DNA of 64,000 nucleotides from Caballeronia telluris (GTDB taxonomy: Bacteria; Pseudomonadota; Gammaproteobacteria; Burkholderiales; Burkholderiaceae): NCBI RefSeq assembly GCF_001544495.1, contig NZ_FCNZ02000001.1, positions 434,001 to 498,000 on the forward strand. The letters run 5' to 3'. Below the pieces are notes generated by a model that saw only the letters and a program-made list of their open reading frames with translations, was not told where the DNA came from and did not search any database. The position numbers and the translations under genes were made by a program. Below, in pieces: positions 16,088 to 25,092 of the stretch (position 1 is the stretch's first letter; every line of letters begins with the position of its first letter).

Positions 16088-18349
16088 TCACAGGAAACGA
16101 TAGTTTAGCGTTCCGATGAACGTGCGTCCGACACCCGGCACCGCGCGTCCGCCATCGGACGGGACCAGCGCGTCGTAGTACTTCTTGTCGGTCATGTTGA
16201 GCACGTTGAACTGGATGTCGAACTTCTTCGCGTGATACGCGGCCATCGCGTCCCAACGCGTGTAGCCCGGCACCGATACATAGTTCGTGTTCGCCGCATA
16301 GCGCGACGACATGTACGTCGGACCGCCGCCGATCTCCCAATTCGGCGTGAACGCATAGGTCGTCCACAGCGTCAGCATGTTGCGCGGCGTGTTCGCGAGC
16401 GAGTGGCCGGTCGTGCCGTCGAGCGCCTTCAGCACTTCGCCGTCCATGTACGTGTAGCCGCCGAACACCTGCCACTTGTTGGTGATGTGGCCCGCGACGC
16501 CCAACTGATAGCCACGCACGCGGACGTCGCCGTCGAGATGGTAGCCGCCCGTCGAATCGGCGGTGCGCGCGTTGGTCTTCTCGATGTTGAAGAGCGACTG
16601 CGTGACCGACAGCCCGCCGCCGAGCAGGTCCCACTTGGCGCCGACTTCATAAGAGCGGTTGTTCTCTGGTGGCAGATTCTGCTGGCCGTTGGTCAGCGTC
16701 AGCGCTTCGAGCGACGGGTTGAACGACGTGCCGTACGACACGTAATACGACTGCCAGTCGGACGGCTGCCAGATGATGCCGCCGCGCACGCTCGTAAAGA
16801 AGTTCGTCTGCGTGGCATACGGGGGCTGGTTGATCGAATTGTTGATCGCCGCTTCATAGCGGTCCCAGCGCACGCCGCCCACGACCTTCCAGTGCTCGCC
16901 GATAGAAACCGTGTCGTTGACATAAAGGCCGATGCCATTCGCGCTCGATTCCGCGAGATTGGTCGCGACAGTCCGCGTGCTCGCGGGCCGCGTCGTGTAC
17001 ACCGGATCGACGAGCGGCACGATCGCGAGCGTGTTGAGCGGCAACCCCGCAGCGGTCGCGGTGAAGGTCTGGTTGCTGTACGTCTCGTGACTCAGGTCCA
17101 CGCCGGTCACGACGTCGTGCTTGAGGAAGCCGGTGTCGAACTTCGCTTCGAGATCGGTCGAGTTGTAGACCGAGTGATCGTTGATCGTGCGGTTCTTGCC
17201 CTGCAACTTCACATACAGCGACGACAACGGCAGCGTCGTGTAATTGCCGTTCGTCAGCGCGGTCGATGTTCCGAGCGGACCGGTCAGCACGGCGGCCGGA
17301 TTGGTCGCGCGCGCCTCGGTGCCGTAGTGGCTGAACTGCGTCTGGTTGCGCAGCGTGAGGTTGTCGTTGAAGCGGTGCTTGATGCGCGCCGAAACGGTTT
17401 GCACGTCCTGAATCGTGCGGTCGTCGGTGAAGCCATAGAAAGTCTTGCGATCGACGGGCGCCGGATGACCGTTGAGCGCCGGCACGCCGTAGTCGGGCTG
17501 GTCGCGGTTGTGCTCGATCAGCGCGGTCAGCGTGACTTCGGTCGGCGTGCCGATGCCGAACTTGATCTCCGGCGCGATACCGTAGTCCTTGCTCTTCATC
17601 ACGTCGCGCGTCGTGCCGATGTCCTGACCGAACGCGTTGACGCGCACCGCCGTCGTATCGTTGATCGGCTGGTTCACGTCGACGGTCGCGCGATAGCGAT
17701 CATGCGTGCCAGCCATCAGGGAGACGTCGGCGCGCGGCTTGAGGTTCGGCTGCTTGCTGACCTGGTTGATCACGCCGCCCGTCGAGCCGCGTCCGAAATA
17801 GAGCGACGACGGGCCGTACAGCACGTCGATCGATTCGAGGTTGAACGTGTCGCGATAGTACTGGCCGCGGTCGCGAAAGCCGTCGAGGTAGATGTCGGTG
17901 CGCGCCGAGAAGCCGCGCAGGTTGATGTTGTTGCCGATCTGGCCGGCTTCGGCCGCGCCGATCGTGATGCCGGGGACGTTGCGCAGCGCATCGCTGAACG
18001 ACGTGACCGCCTGCGATTGCAGCAGGGCCTTCGGCACCACGGTCACGGCCTGCGGAATGTCGCGCAGCGCAGTCGGCACCTTGGCGCCGACGCTCGACGT
18101 GTCCGCCTGGAAGTCGCCGCTCGTGTCGGCGTGACCGTTAACGCGCACGGCGGGCAGTGTGCTGCCTTCGGCGGGCGCGGCGGTGTCGGCGGCGGCCGGG
18201 GCCTGCGCCTGTGCGCTTTGCGTGGCCGGTGTTGCCGGTGCGGTGGCCTGCGGTGCAGCTTGCGGCGCGGTCTGAGCGTAAAGCGGCGCGGCGACGGGCG
18301 CGGCGACGATCGTCATCAAGGCCGCGGCAAGCGGCGTCTTCCTCAACAT
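16088..18349 (-). CDS. TonB-dependent catecholate-type siderophore receptor (Fiu-like)
   Basis: A 753-residue outer-membrane receptor. The signal peptide (about 1-26, ending L-Y-A-Q) is followed by a low-complexity Ala/Pro/Gln stretch (27-55). A plug domain follows, with the motifs L-R-D-I-P-Q-A-V-T-V-V-P, N-N-I-N-L-R-G-F and Y-G-P-S-S-L-Y-F-G-R-G, and then a 22-strand barrel ending G-T-L-N-Y-R-F-L with the C-terminal Phe needed for barrel insertion. The ATG at 18349 is chosen because it gives a proper signal peptide; the open frame extends to 18658 without one. A Fur-like box lies about 140 bp upstream, and PiuC downstream supports a role in ferric catecholate uptake. The exact ligand is unknown. 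Confidence 0.92.
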   Translation of the reverse strand: MLRKTPLAAALMTIVAAPVAAPLYAQTAPQAAPQATAPATPATQSAQAQAPAAADTAAPAEGSTLPAVRVNGHADTSGDFQADTSSVGAKVPTALRDIPQAVTVVPKALLQSQAVTSFSDALRNVPGITIGAAEAGQIGNNINLRGFSARTDIYLDGFRDRGQYYRDTFNLESIDVLYGPSSLYFGRGSTGGVINQVSKQPNLKPRADVSLMAGTHDRYRATVDVNQPINDTTAVRVNAFGQDIGTTRDVMKSKDYGIAPEIKFGIGTPTEVTLTALIEHNRDQPDYGVPALNGHPAPVDRKTFYGFTDDRTIQDVQTVSARIKHRFNDNLTLRNQTQFSHYGTEARATNPAAVLTGPLGTSTALTNGNYTTLPLSSLYVKLQGKNRTINDHSVYNSTDLEAKFDTGFLKHDVVTGVDLSHETYSNQTFTATAAGLPLNTLAIVPLVDPVYTTRPASTRTVATNLAESSANGIGLYVNDTVSIGEHWKVVGGVRWDRYEAAINNSINQPPYATQTNFFTSVRGGIIWQPSDWQSYYVSYGTSFNPSLEALTLTNGQQNLPPENNRSYEVGAKWDLLGGGLSVTQSLFNIEKTNARTADSTGGYHLDGDVRVRGYQLGVAGHITNKWQVFGGYTYMDGEVLKALDGTTGHSLANTPRNMLTLWTTYAFTPNWEIGGGPTYMSSRYAANTNYVSVPGYTRWDAMAAYHAKKFDIQFNVLNMTDKKYYDALVPSDGGRAVPGVGRTFIGTLNYRFL

Positions 18350-18486
18350 GCGAATCCCCGATACTTGAAGTTTTTTTGCTCGCGGGCGCGACCGATGTCG
18401 CCTCCCGCGGCTGGATGCCAAACTGGCCGGAATGGATAGGCTGCCGCCGTCGCGCCGGACTCGCTGGCGGAAGCCATCGATAGTTA

Positions 18487-18506
18487 AATGCGAATCGTTA
18501 TCATTA
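18487..18506 (-). promoter_or_regulatory. Fur-like box upstream of the siderophore receptor
   Basis: Read on the minus strand the site is TAATGATAACGATTCGCATT, matching about 13 of 19 positions of the Fur consensus GATAATGATAATCATTATC, with the TAATGATAA half perfect. It lies in an AT-rich patch upstream of the receptor and between it and the manganese riboswitch leader, so iron repression of the receptor is expected. Confidence 0.7.
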
Positions 18507-18618
18507 CATGAGTAAGAATTATTAACAAGATGCCGAAAAGGGGAATCCCTGCTGAAAGCAGCAATCAGATGAGTCGAGTTATTACATATTGCTTTCTGTG
18601 TGGTACGCTCTCGGCTGT

Positions 18619-18785
18619 CTTTGGGGAGTAGCCGGCTTCCGTTTCCGGAAGCGCTCATGTCAACACGCTTGGTCGGATCGACCGTGGCATGAGCAGCCGT
18701 CGCACCTTTTCAGGTTGGCAAGACCATCGACATGTCAGCGCGGCCGGGCGCGCGGGCATGTCGCATGTTCACGCCCGGCGCGCAC
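18619..18785 (+). promoter_or_regulatory. yybP-ykoY manganese riboswitch leader of mntP
   Basis: The conserved 5' element CTTTGGGGAGTAGCCGGCTT (18620-18639) carries the GGGGAGTAG loop diagnostic of yybP-ykoY, and the 3' partner loop TTGGCAAGACCATCGAC (18715-18731) is also present. A variable paired arm (CTCATG with CATGAG) lies between them. Downstream, 18737-18750 can pair with 18772-18784 in a GC-rich hairpin that ends at the mntP ribosome-binding region, a plausible expression platform. This leader class senses Mn2+ and switches on the MntP exporter; here it lies directly before mntP. Element boundaries are approximate. Confidence 0.88.
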
Positions 18786-18793
18786 CCTCCTGC

Positions 18794-19363
18794 ATGAATA
18801 TCGCCTCCACACTTCTGCTTGCCGTCGCCATGTCGACGGATGCCTTCGCTGCCGCCGTCGGAAAAGGCGCCGCGCTCAACCGGCCGCATCTGCGCGAGGC
18901 GCTTAGGACGGGTCTCGTCTTCGGTCTGATCGAGGCCGCGACGCCGCTGATCGGCTGGGCGCTCGGCCGGGCCGCCGCGCCCTATGTCGCTTCGTGGGAT
19001 CACTGGATCGCGTTCGGACTGCTCGCGCTGCTCGGCTTGCGGATGATCCGCTCAGGGTTCGGCACGCCTGAGCCGCACTCCGAAAAACCGAGCCGCCATT
19101 CGTTCTGGCTGCTCGCGCTGACCGGCTTCGCCACCAGCATCGACGCGATGGTGGTCGGCGCCGGCCTCGCGTTCATCGACGTGAACATCCTTTCGACGGC
19201 CGCCACCATCGGCCTCGCGACCATGGTGATGGTCACGCTCGGCGTGATGGTCGGGCGCTTTCTGGGCGCGGTCGTGGGACAGCGGGCGGAAATCGGCGGG
19301 GGCATGATACTGATCGCGATCGGCTCGTTGATTCTCGCCGAGCACCTCGGATACATGGGATAA
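18794..19363 (+). CDS. mntP: Manganese efflux pump MntP
   Basis: A 189-residue inner-membrane exporter with six hydrophobic segments in two three-helix repeats. The conserved acidic helices [10 protein letters not shown] and [12 protein letters not shown] supply the Asp residues needed for Mn2+ export. Length fits the family (about 188). The ATG at 18794 is preferred: upstream in-frame codons fall inside the riboswitch. The ribosome site is poor (CCTCCTGC precedes), which suits control by leader folding. Expression is expected to rise with Mn2+ through the leader at 18619-18785. Confidence 0.92.
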   Translation: MNIASTLLLAVAMSTDAFAAAVGKGAALNRPHLREALRTGLVFGLIEAATPLIGWALGRAAAPYVASWDHWIAFGLLALLGLRMIRSGFGTPEPHSEKPSRHSFWLLALTGFATSIDAMVVGAGLAFIDVNILSTAATIGLATMVMVTLGVMVGRFLGAVVGQRAEIGGGMILIAIGSLILAEHLGYMG

Positions 19364-19428
19364 GCGCGCCGGCCTTGCGGCGGCGCGTGCAGGCGGCGAT
19401 CAGCCGGGGAACGTCCGGCTGATCGCTG

Positions 19429-22400
19429 TTAGTTGGACAACGAGAGGAACGGCGAAACGAGCGGATTCGGCGGGAAGGACGTAATACCCGACTGCTTCGA
19501 GAAGCTGTAGCGGACATACACCGCCGCGAGCCACTCGCGATACTGATACGCGTTGCCAAAGGCCGCCGTCGCGCCGAACGCGAGCTGCGGCGCGAGCTGG
19601 TACTCGCCCGTCGCGTTGAGCGAGTAGGACACGCCGGTCTTGCTCTGCTCCGGATAGACGGCGCCGGCGTCGGGCGCGAATCCGAGCCTCGCGTAAGCCG
19701 CCTGATAGCTGGCGTTGGTCGGGAAATAATCCGACTTGTCCTGCCGGTAATGCTGCACGCCGATCGATCCCTTCAGATCGTACGAGAACAATCCGGTGCG
19801 CCCCATATATTCGACCGGGAAGTTCAGGATCACGTACTGCTGCGGACTGAAATAGCCGCCCTGACCGTAGGTGAAGTAGGACAGGTTCTTGTCGTAGTGC
19901 ATCAGCGTGGTGTTCGCGCCGACGGTCAGCGTCTGGTCCGCGTCCTTGATGAGGCGCGTATAGATGCCGCCGCCGCCCTTGACCGCGTTGTTGCTCGCGA
20001 CGTTCTTGCCGTCGAGATACTGGAAAGCCGCGTTCAGGTAGACGCCGCTCGTGCCGTCGTCCCAGCCGAGGTCGCCGCGCACGCCGTTCGACGTCACGCC
20101 GCCCCATTCGAGGCCCGCGAAGCTGTCGCGCGCGCCGGCGTAGGAGAGCAGGCTGTCCGTGACCGCCCGCCGCGCGACCGCGACCGAATACGACACCTTG
20201 TCGGTGATCGCGTTCTGGTACTGCACGCCGCCGACCACGGTCGTCTCGCGGAAGCCGAGCGGCGTCGAGCCGACGTCGCCCTTGAGGTTGCGGTTCTCGT
20301 AGCCGACCGACACGCCGACGCCCGTCGCCGTCTGCGAGCCGTACGGGTTGGTGAGCGCGTTGGCCGGCGGCAGGCCCGTCACGGGCCCGAGGCCGGAGCC
20401 GAAGCGCGCGAGCGTCTGCGAATTGGTTTCGGCGTTGCCGGCGTCGAGCGTGACGGGCGTCACGCGCACGACGACGTGGCCGTTACCCGCCTTGATGCGG
20501 CCTTCGATGGGCGCTTCGATGTCGGTCAGGTTCGACAGTCCGTCTTCGCCGTTGCGATTGCGAAACACAATCCCGCCCGACACGGTGCTCGCCTGCTCGC
20601 GCTCGATCTGCGCGAGTTCTTCCGCGACGCCCTGCGTCTGCGCGTTCGCCGCCGCCGCGCCCGCGGGTTGACGGGCTTGAGGCTGGGTCGGGTTGTACGG
20701 CTGGGCGTATCCCGCTGGCGGTTGCGGGATGTACTGCTGCTGCGCGTAGGGCTGGTAAGGCTGTTGCTGCTGCGGATAAGGCGGCTGCGGATACGCCTGC
20801 TGCTGCGGATACGGCGCCTGCGGATACGTCGGCATGGCCGCATATTGAGGCGCGCGCGCCGGCGCCTGCTTCTTGCTCGTCGAGCGCTTCGAGCCTGCGG
20901 CCGGCAACGGGACGTCGGCGGCATAAGGCTGCGCGTCGCGCGCTGCCGGCGACATCGGCCAGGGCGTGCTGACGTAACCATTTTGCGCGGGATAAGCCGG
21001 TTGCTGCTGATACCCCTGCGCGGGCGCCTGCTGATACTGCGGCGCGCCATAGACAGCCTGCCCGTCCTGTCCCGGATACGGTTGCAGCGGGGCGGCGGCC
21101 GGTCCGCCAGACTGTCCGGAGCCGTAAGTATCGGGACCGTAGCCGCCGCTCGCGGCAACCGGACGCGTCGCGCCGGACGGCGCGCCGGGATTCGCATAAG
21201 GCGCCACATAAGGCGCCACATAGGGCGCGGGCTGGGAAGGCGGCAGATAGTTCGGCACGGCTTGAGTCGGAGAAGTAGTCGGCTGGAAAGGGGCCGAGGA
21301 ATAAGGCGCGGCCGTCGTCGTATCGACAGCCGTCTTGCCTTCGAACGGATTGGTGCCCGGCAAGGGCGCCGCGCCGACGCGCTGCATCGCGGTTTCCCAG
21401 CCGCGCGGCACGTTCGACGGCGCCCCGGCAGCGCCACGGGCAGTCGGCGCGAGCGGTGTGTTGGCCGCGACGAGCGAGCGTTGCAGATACTGCGCCGCGA
21501 GATCGAGCTTGCCTTCGGCGCGATACATCCGGCCGACGGCGGCGAGCGTCGCCGGATCGCCGGGTGCGGTCGCCAGCGCCTGATTCGCGAGCGATTGCGC
21601 GTATCGATAATCCTTCGTGGCCGTCGCCGACGACATCGCCGCCAGTTGCAGCCCGAGGTCGTCCGGACGGCGAGCGAGCGCCGCGCGATAACTCCTGAGC
21701 GCGCTCGCATCGTCGCCGGCGGAGGTGTAGAGGCGCGCGAGCGCCGCCTGCAGATCGGCGTTGTCGGGCATCGCGGCGAGCCACGGCGCGATCACGTCGT
21801 AGGCGGCGGCGAGGTCGCCGCGCAGCCGCACGGCATCGCACTGCTTGATGACGATGCCGAGATTCAGATTGTTGAAATCGGTGCGCTGCTGCGGCGTGAG
21901 CGGCATCGCCGCGAGCCGGCGCATCACGGAGCCGAGCTCGGCCTCCTGCTGCGCCGCCGACAGGATTCCCGCGTATTGCAGCAGCAGACCGGGATCGTTC
22001 GGCGCGGCGCTCATCGCGCTGCGCACGAGTGCGAGCGCGCGCGACGGGTCGCCCGCCGTCACATAGGCGGAGGCGAGCGCGCCGATCAGTTCCGGCGAGC
22101 CATACGCCACCGGCTCGGCCGCCTGCAACGTCGCGAACGCCTGCTGACGCTGGCCGTTGCGCGCGAGGCGCGTGGCGAGATCCGCCTGGCTGTGAACCCA
22201 CAGCCGATGCTGAAGCGACGTCATCGCGGCGCTGCGCTGCGCGGGCGCAATGCGGTCGAGTTGCGCGAGTCCGGCCGACCAGTCCTGCGTTTCCGCCGAC
22301 AACAACGCGCTCGCGTAGAGCGCGTCGGTCATGTCGGGATGAGTCGCGAGCAGGCCGTCCATCATGCTGCGCGCGTTCGCGGCGGCGCCCTGGCGCACGT

Positions 22401-23949
22401 AGATGCGCGCGAGGTCGAGGCGCAGCCACGGATCGTCGGGATTGTTGAGGAGCGCGTCTTCGAAGAGACTGCGCGCGCTGCCGAGATCGCCGCGCGCTTC
22501 CGCCGCGCGCGCCTGCGCGGCTTGCGCTTCGCCGCGCAGCTTGTTGACGCCGCCCGCCTTCGACTGCTGTTCGGCGTTCAGCCGGTTCGCGAATTCGAGC
22601 GCCTCGTCGCCGCGACCCTGCGCCGCGAGCGCGCCGACGAGCCCGCGGATCGCGTCGGGATTGTCGGCCTGACGGCGCAATGCCATGCGGTACGCCGCTT
22701 CCGCGCCGCGCGCGTCGCCCGTGGCGAGCAGCGTTTCGCCGAGCAGCGTCTGCGCCGTCACGTCCGACGGATTCACCGCGATCGCGCGTTCGAACAGCGC
22801 CTTCGCCTTCGCGTTGTCGCCGTTGCTGCGCGCGCCGATCGCCTCGCTCGTGTAGGTCCAGTAGGTCGCGCTCGTGAGCGCGTCCTTCCAGCGCGCGGGG
22901 TTTCCCGCCCGCGACGCGCGTTCGAGATAGGTGCGCGCTTCCGCGAATTTTTCCTGCTTGAGCGAGGCGATGCCCATGCCGCCGAGCGCATCGGCGTCGT
23001 TCGGATTCGACGCCAGCACCGACGAAAACTTCGCCCGCGCCGTGACGAGATCGCCGCGGTCGAGCGCGGTGAAACCTTCGGCGACCGTGCGCCCGCGCGC
23101 ATCGACGACCGCGTCGGCCTGCGCGCGCTCGCGGGCGGCCTTGTCCTGCTGCACCGTCGAATCGAAGCGGGCTTTGACGGCCGCGTCGTCCGGCGAGGTC
23201 TGCAAATACGCCTGGAAGAGCGGCGCATCCGACGCGCGCGCGCCGAGCCACAGCAACGCCTGCCGCCAGCTTTTCCTCGCCTGCGCGCCGACCGTGCTGT
23301 CGTTCGACAGTTGCGCGAGCCGCGCGATGCCGTCGCGCCGGGTCGAATCGCGGTAAGTCAGATGCTGCGCGTACGCGAGCGTGTAGCGCGGATCGCCGGG
23401 ATTCTGGCGCGCGAGCTGTTCGAGCCCGCGACGCGCTTCGTCCCAGCCCTGCGGCGTCGCCGCGAGCGCCTGGAAGTATTCGAGCTGAAGCGCGGGCGTC
23501 GACGGCTTGCCTTCGATCGCGCGCTTGTACTCCTCGACCGCCGACGCGCTCTGGCCGCTCTGCGCGAGGCGGCGCGCGTCGTTCACGGTCTGGTCGCGGG
23601 AACTGGTTTCGCCGAGGCGTCGGCCGAGTTCGTCGATGTTCGGATAATTCGGCGCGGCTTCCCGCAGGCGCGCGAGATACTGCTGCGCGCCGCTGCCGTC
23701 CTTGCGGTCGGCGAGCACCATGCCCATGCCGAAGAGGGCGTCGGGCTGCTTCGGGTCGATGCGCAGCACTTTCTGCCACGCCTGCTCGGCGAGGTCGCCG
23801 CGCTTGTGCGCCTGCCAGTACTTGCCCTGGTCGATCAGGACGTTGAGCGGATCGGCCGCGGCCTGCGCGAACGCGACGGCGGGCGCGCTGGCGGCGAACG
23901 CCGCCGCGATGCCGAGCGCGAGCGCGCTTCTTTTTGCGCGAATCAGCAT
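19429..23949 (-). CDS. bcsC: Cellulose synthase outer-membrane subunit BcsC
   Basis: A 1506-residue protein that guides nascent cellulose through the periplasm and outer membrane. Signal peptide about 1-28 (A-V-A-F-A-Q-A). A long run of TPR helices follows (about 30-870), including D-P-L-N-V-L-I-D-Q-G-K-Y-W-Q-A-H at the start, and then a striking Pro/Gln/Tyr/Ala-rich segment (about 873-1103). The C-terminal BcsC barrel domain (about 1140-1506) ends V-R-Y-S-F-S-K-Q-S-G. The protein is longer than typical BcsC (about 1150-1350), mainly because of the low-complexity linker. The ATG at 23949 overlaps the bcsZ stop by 7 bp. It is the last gene of the operon. Confidence 0.93.
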   Translation of the reverse strand: MLIRAKRSALALGIAAAFAASAPAVAFAQAAADPLNVLIDQGKYWQAHKRGDLAEQAWQKVLRIDPKQPDALFGMGMVLADRKDGSGAQQYLARLREAAPNYPNIDELGRRLGETSSRDQTVNDARRLAQSGQSASAVEEYKRAIEGKPSTPALQLEYFQALAATPQGWDEARRGLEQLARQNPGDPRYTLAYAQHLTYRDSTRRDGIARLAQLSNDSTVGAQARKSWRQALLWLGARASDAPLFQAYLQTSPDDAAVKARFDSTVQQDKAARERAQADAVVDARGRTVAEGFTALDRGDLVTARAKFSSVLASNPNDADALGGMGIASLKQEKFAEARTYLERASRAGNPARWKDALTSATYWTYTSEAIGARSNGDNAKAKALFERAIAVNPSDVTAQTLLGETLLATGDARGAEAAYRMALRRQADNPDAIRGLVGALAAQGRGDEALEFANRLNAEQQSKAGGVNKLRGEAQAAQARAAEARGDLGSARSLFEDALLNNPDDPWLRLDLARIYVRQGAAANARSMMDGLLATHPDMTDALYASALLSAETQDWSAGLAQLDRIAPAQRSAAMTSLQHRLWVHSQADLATRLARNGQRQQAFATLQAAEPVAYGSPELIGALASAYVTAGDPSRALALVRSAMSAAPNDPGLLLQYAGILSAAQQEAELGSVMRRLAAMPLTPQQRTDFNNLNLGIVIKQCDAVRLRGDLAAAYDVIAPWLAAMPDNADLQAALARLYTSAGDDASALRSYRAALARRPDDLGLQLAAMSSATATKDYRYAQSLANQALATAPGDPATLAAVGRMYRAEGKLDLAAQYLQRSLVAANTPLAPTARGAAGAPSNVPRGWETAMQRVGAAPLPGTNPFEGKTAVDTTTAAPYSSAPFQPTTSPTQAVPNYLPPSQPAPYVAPYVAPYANPGAPSGATRPVAASGGYGPDTYGSGQSGGPAAAPLQPYPGQDGQAVYGAPQYQQAPAQGYQQQPAYPAQNGYVSTPWPMSPAARDAQPYAADVPLPAAGSKRSTSKKQAPARAPQYAAMPTYPQAPYPQQQAYPQPPYPQQQQPYQPYAQQQYIPQPPAGYAQPYNPTQPQARQPAGAAAANAQTQGVAEELAQIEREQASTVSGGIVFRNRNGEDGLSNLTDIEAPIEGRIKAGNGHVVVRVTPVTLDAGNAETNSQTLARFGSGLGPVTGLPPANALTNPYGSQTATGVGVSVGYENRNLKGDVGSTPLGFRETTVVGGVQYQNAITDKVSYSVAVARRAVTDSLLSYAGARDSFAGLEWGGVTSNGVRGDLGWDDGTSGVYLNAAFQYLDGKNVASNNAVKGGGGIYTRLIKDADQTLTVGANTTLMHYDKNLSYFTYGQGGYFSPQQYVILNFPVEYMGRTGLFSYDLKGSIGVQHYRQDKSDYFPTNASYQAAYARLGFAPDAGAVYPEQSKTGVSYSLNATGEYQLAPQLAFGATAAFGNAYQYREWLAAVYVRYSFSKQSGITSFPPNPLVSPFLSLSN

Positions 23950-25091
23950 GCGCTTCTCCAGCTTGGCACGAGACGGCCGGCTTCGTCGAAACGATAGCGG
24001 CCGTCGATGAATCCCGTGCCGAACAAGCCCAGCACACGATCGTAGTAGACAGGGTCGCGTCCGGCGCCCGGCGAGGGCGCGTCGAACGCGGCGAGATGCG
24101 TGCGGGCAAGGCCGAGCCCGCGTTCGTCGTTCAATGCCTTGAAGTACGGCGCGAGCGCGGCCCAATAGGACAGCGGGCCTTCGCCGCTCGCCGTGCCGGT
24201 CGCGACCGCGACGCGCTCCGGCGGCACGCCCGTCTGCGCGATGCTCTGGCGCATGCCGCCAAGCGCGGCGAGCCACGGCTTCGCGAGCGGATCGGCGGGC
24301 GCGGCGAGCCCCGCCCACAGATAGACGCGAATCGCGTCGTAGCTGCCCGCGTCGCCGTTTTTCGGATCGACGACGAACTGGCCGTCCTTGTACGCCGCCC
24401 AGTCGGGCGCGTAGCCGTGCGGCGCGGTCGTCTTCACCAGCTTGTAGGCGTTCTCGGCGATGCGCGTCCACGGGCCGCCGGGCGCGTCGTGCGCGAGCGC
24501 TCGCAGCACCGAAAGCGGCAGATAGCTCGGATTCAGGCGCGTCACGTCGCCAGTGCGGAAACCTTGCGGACCGGGCAGGAGCATCGGCCCAAGACCGGCC
24601 AGATCGACGACTTCATGCTTCACGATCTGTGCGGCGAGCGCCTGCCCGAGCTTCGTGTACGCCGGCTCTTTCCAGAGGCGTCCGGCTTGCAGGAGATCGT
24701 AGGCGATCCACAGGTCGGAATCGGAGGCGGAATTCGGATCGAGCACGCCGAACGAGCCGTCGGGCTTTTTCCCCCACTGCCACGCCGGAAGCTGCACGTT
24801 TTGCGCATCGAAGCGATTCGCCGCGAGATTCGCGCGCGTCCAGTCGACGAGGCGGTCGAAGGTCGCGCGGTCGTTCGCGACGAGCGCGAAGAACATCCCG
24901 TAGGACTGGCCTTCGGACGTGGTCTGCTGCGCGGGCGTCGAGTAGTCGATCACGCGGCCGTCGGCCGAAACGAAGCGCTCGACGAACGTCCGGTACGCCG
25001 GCCAGTCGGCGCTGCACGCGGCGGCGTTCGCCACGCTGACCGCGAGCAGCATCGCGGCCGCCACGGTCGTCTGACGGAGGGCATGCCGCAT
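23943..25091 (-). CDS. bcsZ: Periplasmic endoglucanase BcsZ (glycoside hydrolase family 8)
   Basis: A 382-residue secreted endo-1,4-beta-glucanase. The signal peptide ends V-A-N-A-A near residue 24. The general acid is Glu60 in T-T-S-E-G-Q-S-Y-G-M; the catalytic Asp lies in Y-D-A-I-R-V-Y-L-W-A-G (about 245-255). It trims or edits cellulose during secretion and is a regular part of bcs operons. The start lies one base after the bcsB stop region, and the stop overlaps the bcsC start. Confidence 0.93.
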   Translation of the reverse strand: MRHALRQTTVAAAMLLAVSVANAAACSADWPAYRTFVERFVSADGRVIDYSTPAQQTTSEGQSYGMFFALVANDRATFDRLVDWTRANLAANRFDAQNVQLPAWQWGKKPDGSFGVLDPNSASDSDLWIAYDLLQAGRLWKEPAYTKLGQALAAQIVKHEVVDLAGLGPMLLPGPQGFRTGDVTRLNPSYLPLSVLRALAHDAPGGPWTRIAENAYKLVKTTAPHGYAPDWAAYKDGQFVVDPKNGDAGSYDAIRVYLWAGLAAPADPLAKPWLAALGGMRQSIAQTGVPPERVAVATGTASGEGPLSYWAALAPYFKALNDERGLGLARTHLAAFDAPSPGAGRDPVYYDRVLGLFGTGFIDGRYRFDEAGRLVPSWRSAC

Positions 25092-25092
25092 G

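Noticed and set aside
16232..18439. A 735-codon open frame on the plus strand opposite the siderophore receptor
   Set aside because: Antisense shadow of a complete TonB-dependent receptor; composition dominated by Arg, Val and Ala, no domain.
19750..23997. A 1415-codon open frame on the plus strand opposite bcsC
   Set aside because: It is antisense to bcsC, Arg-rich with no family motif or ribosome site, and arises from GC-rich codon bias in the real gene.
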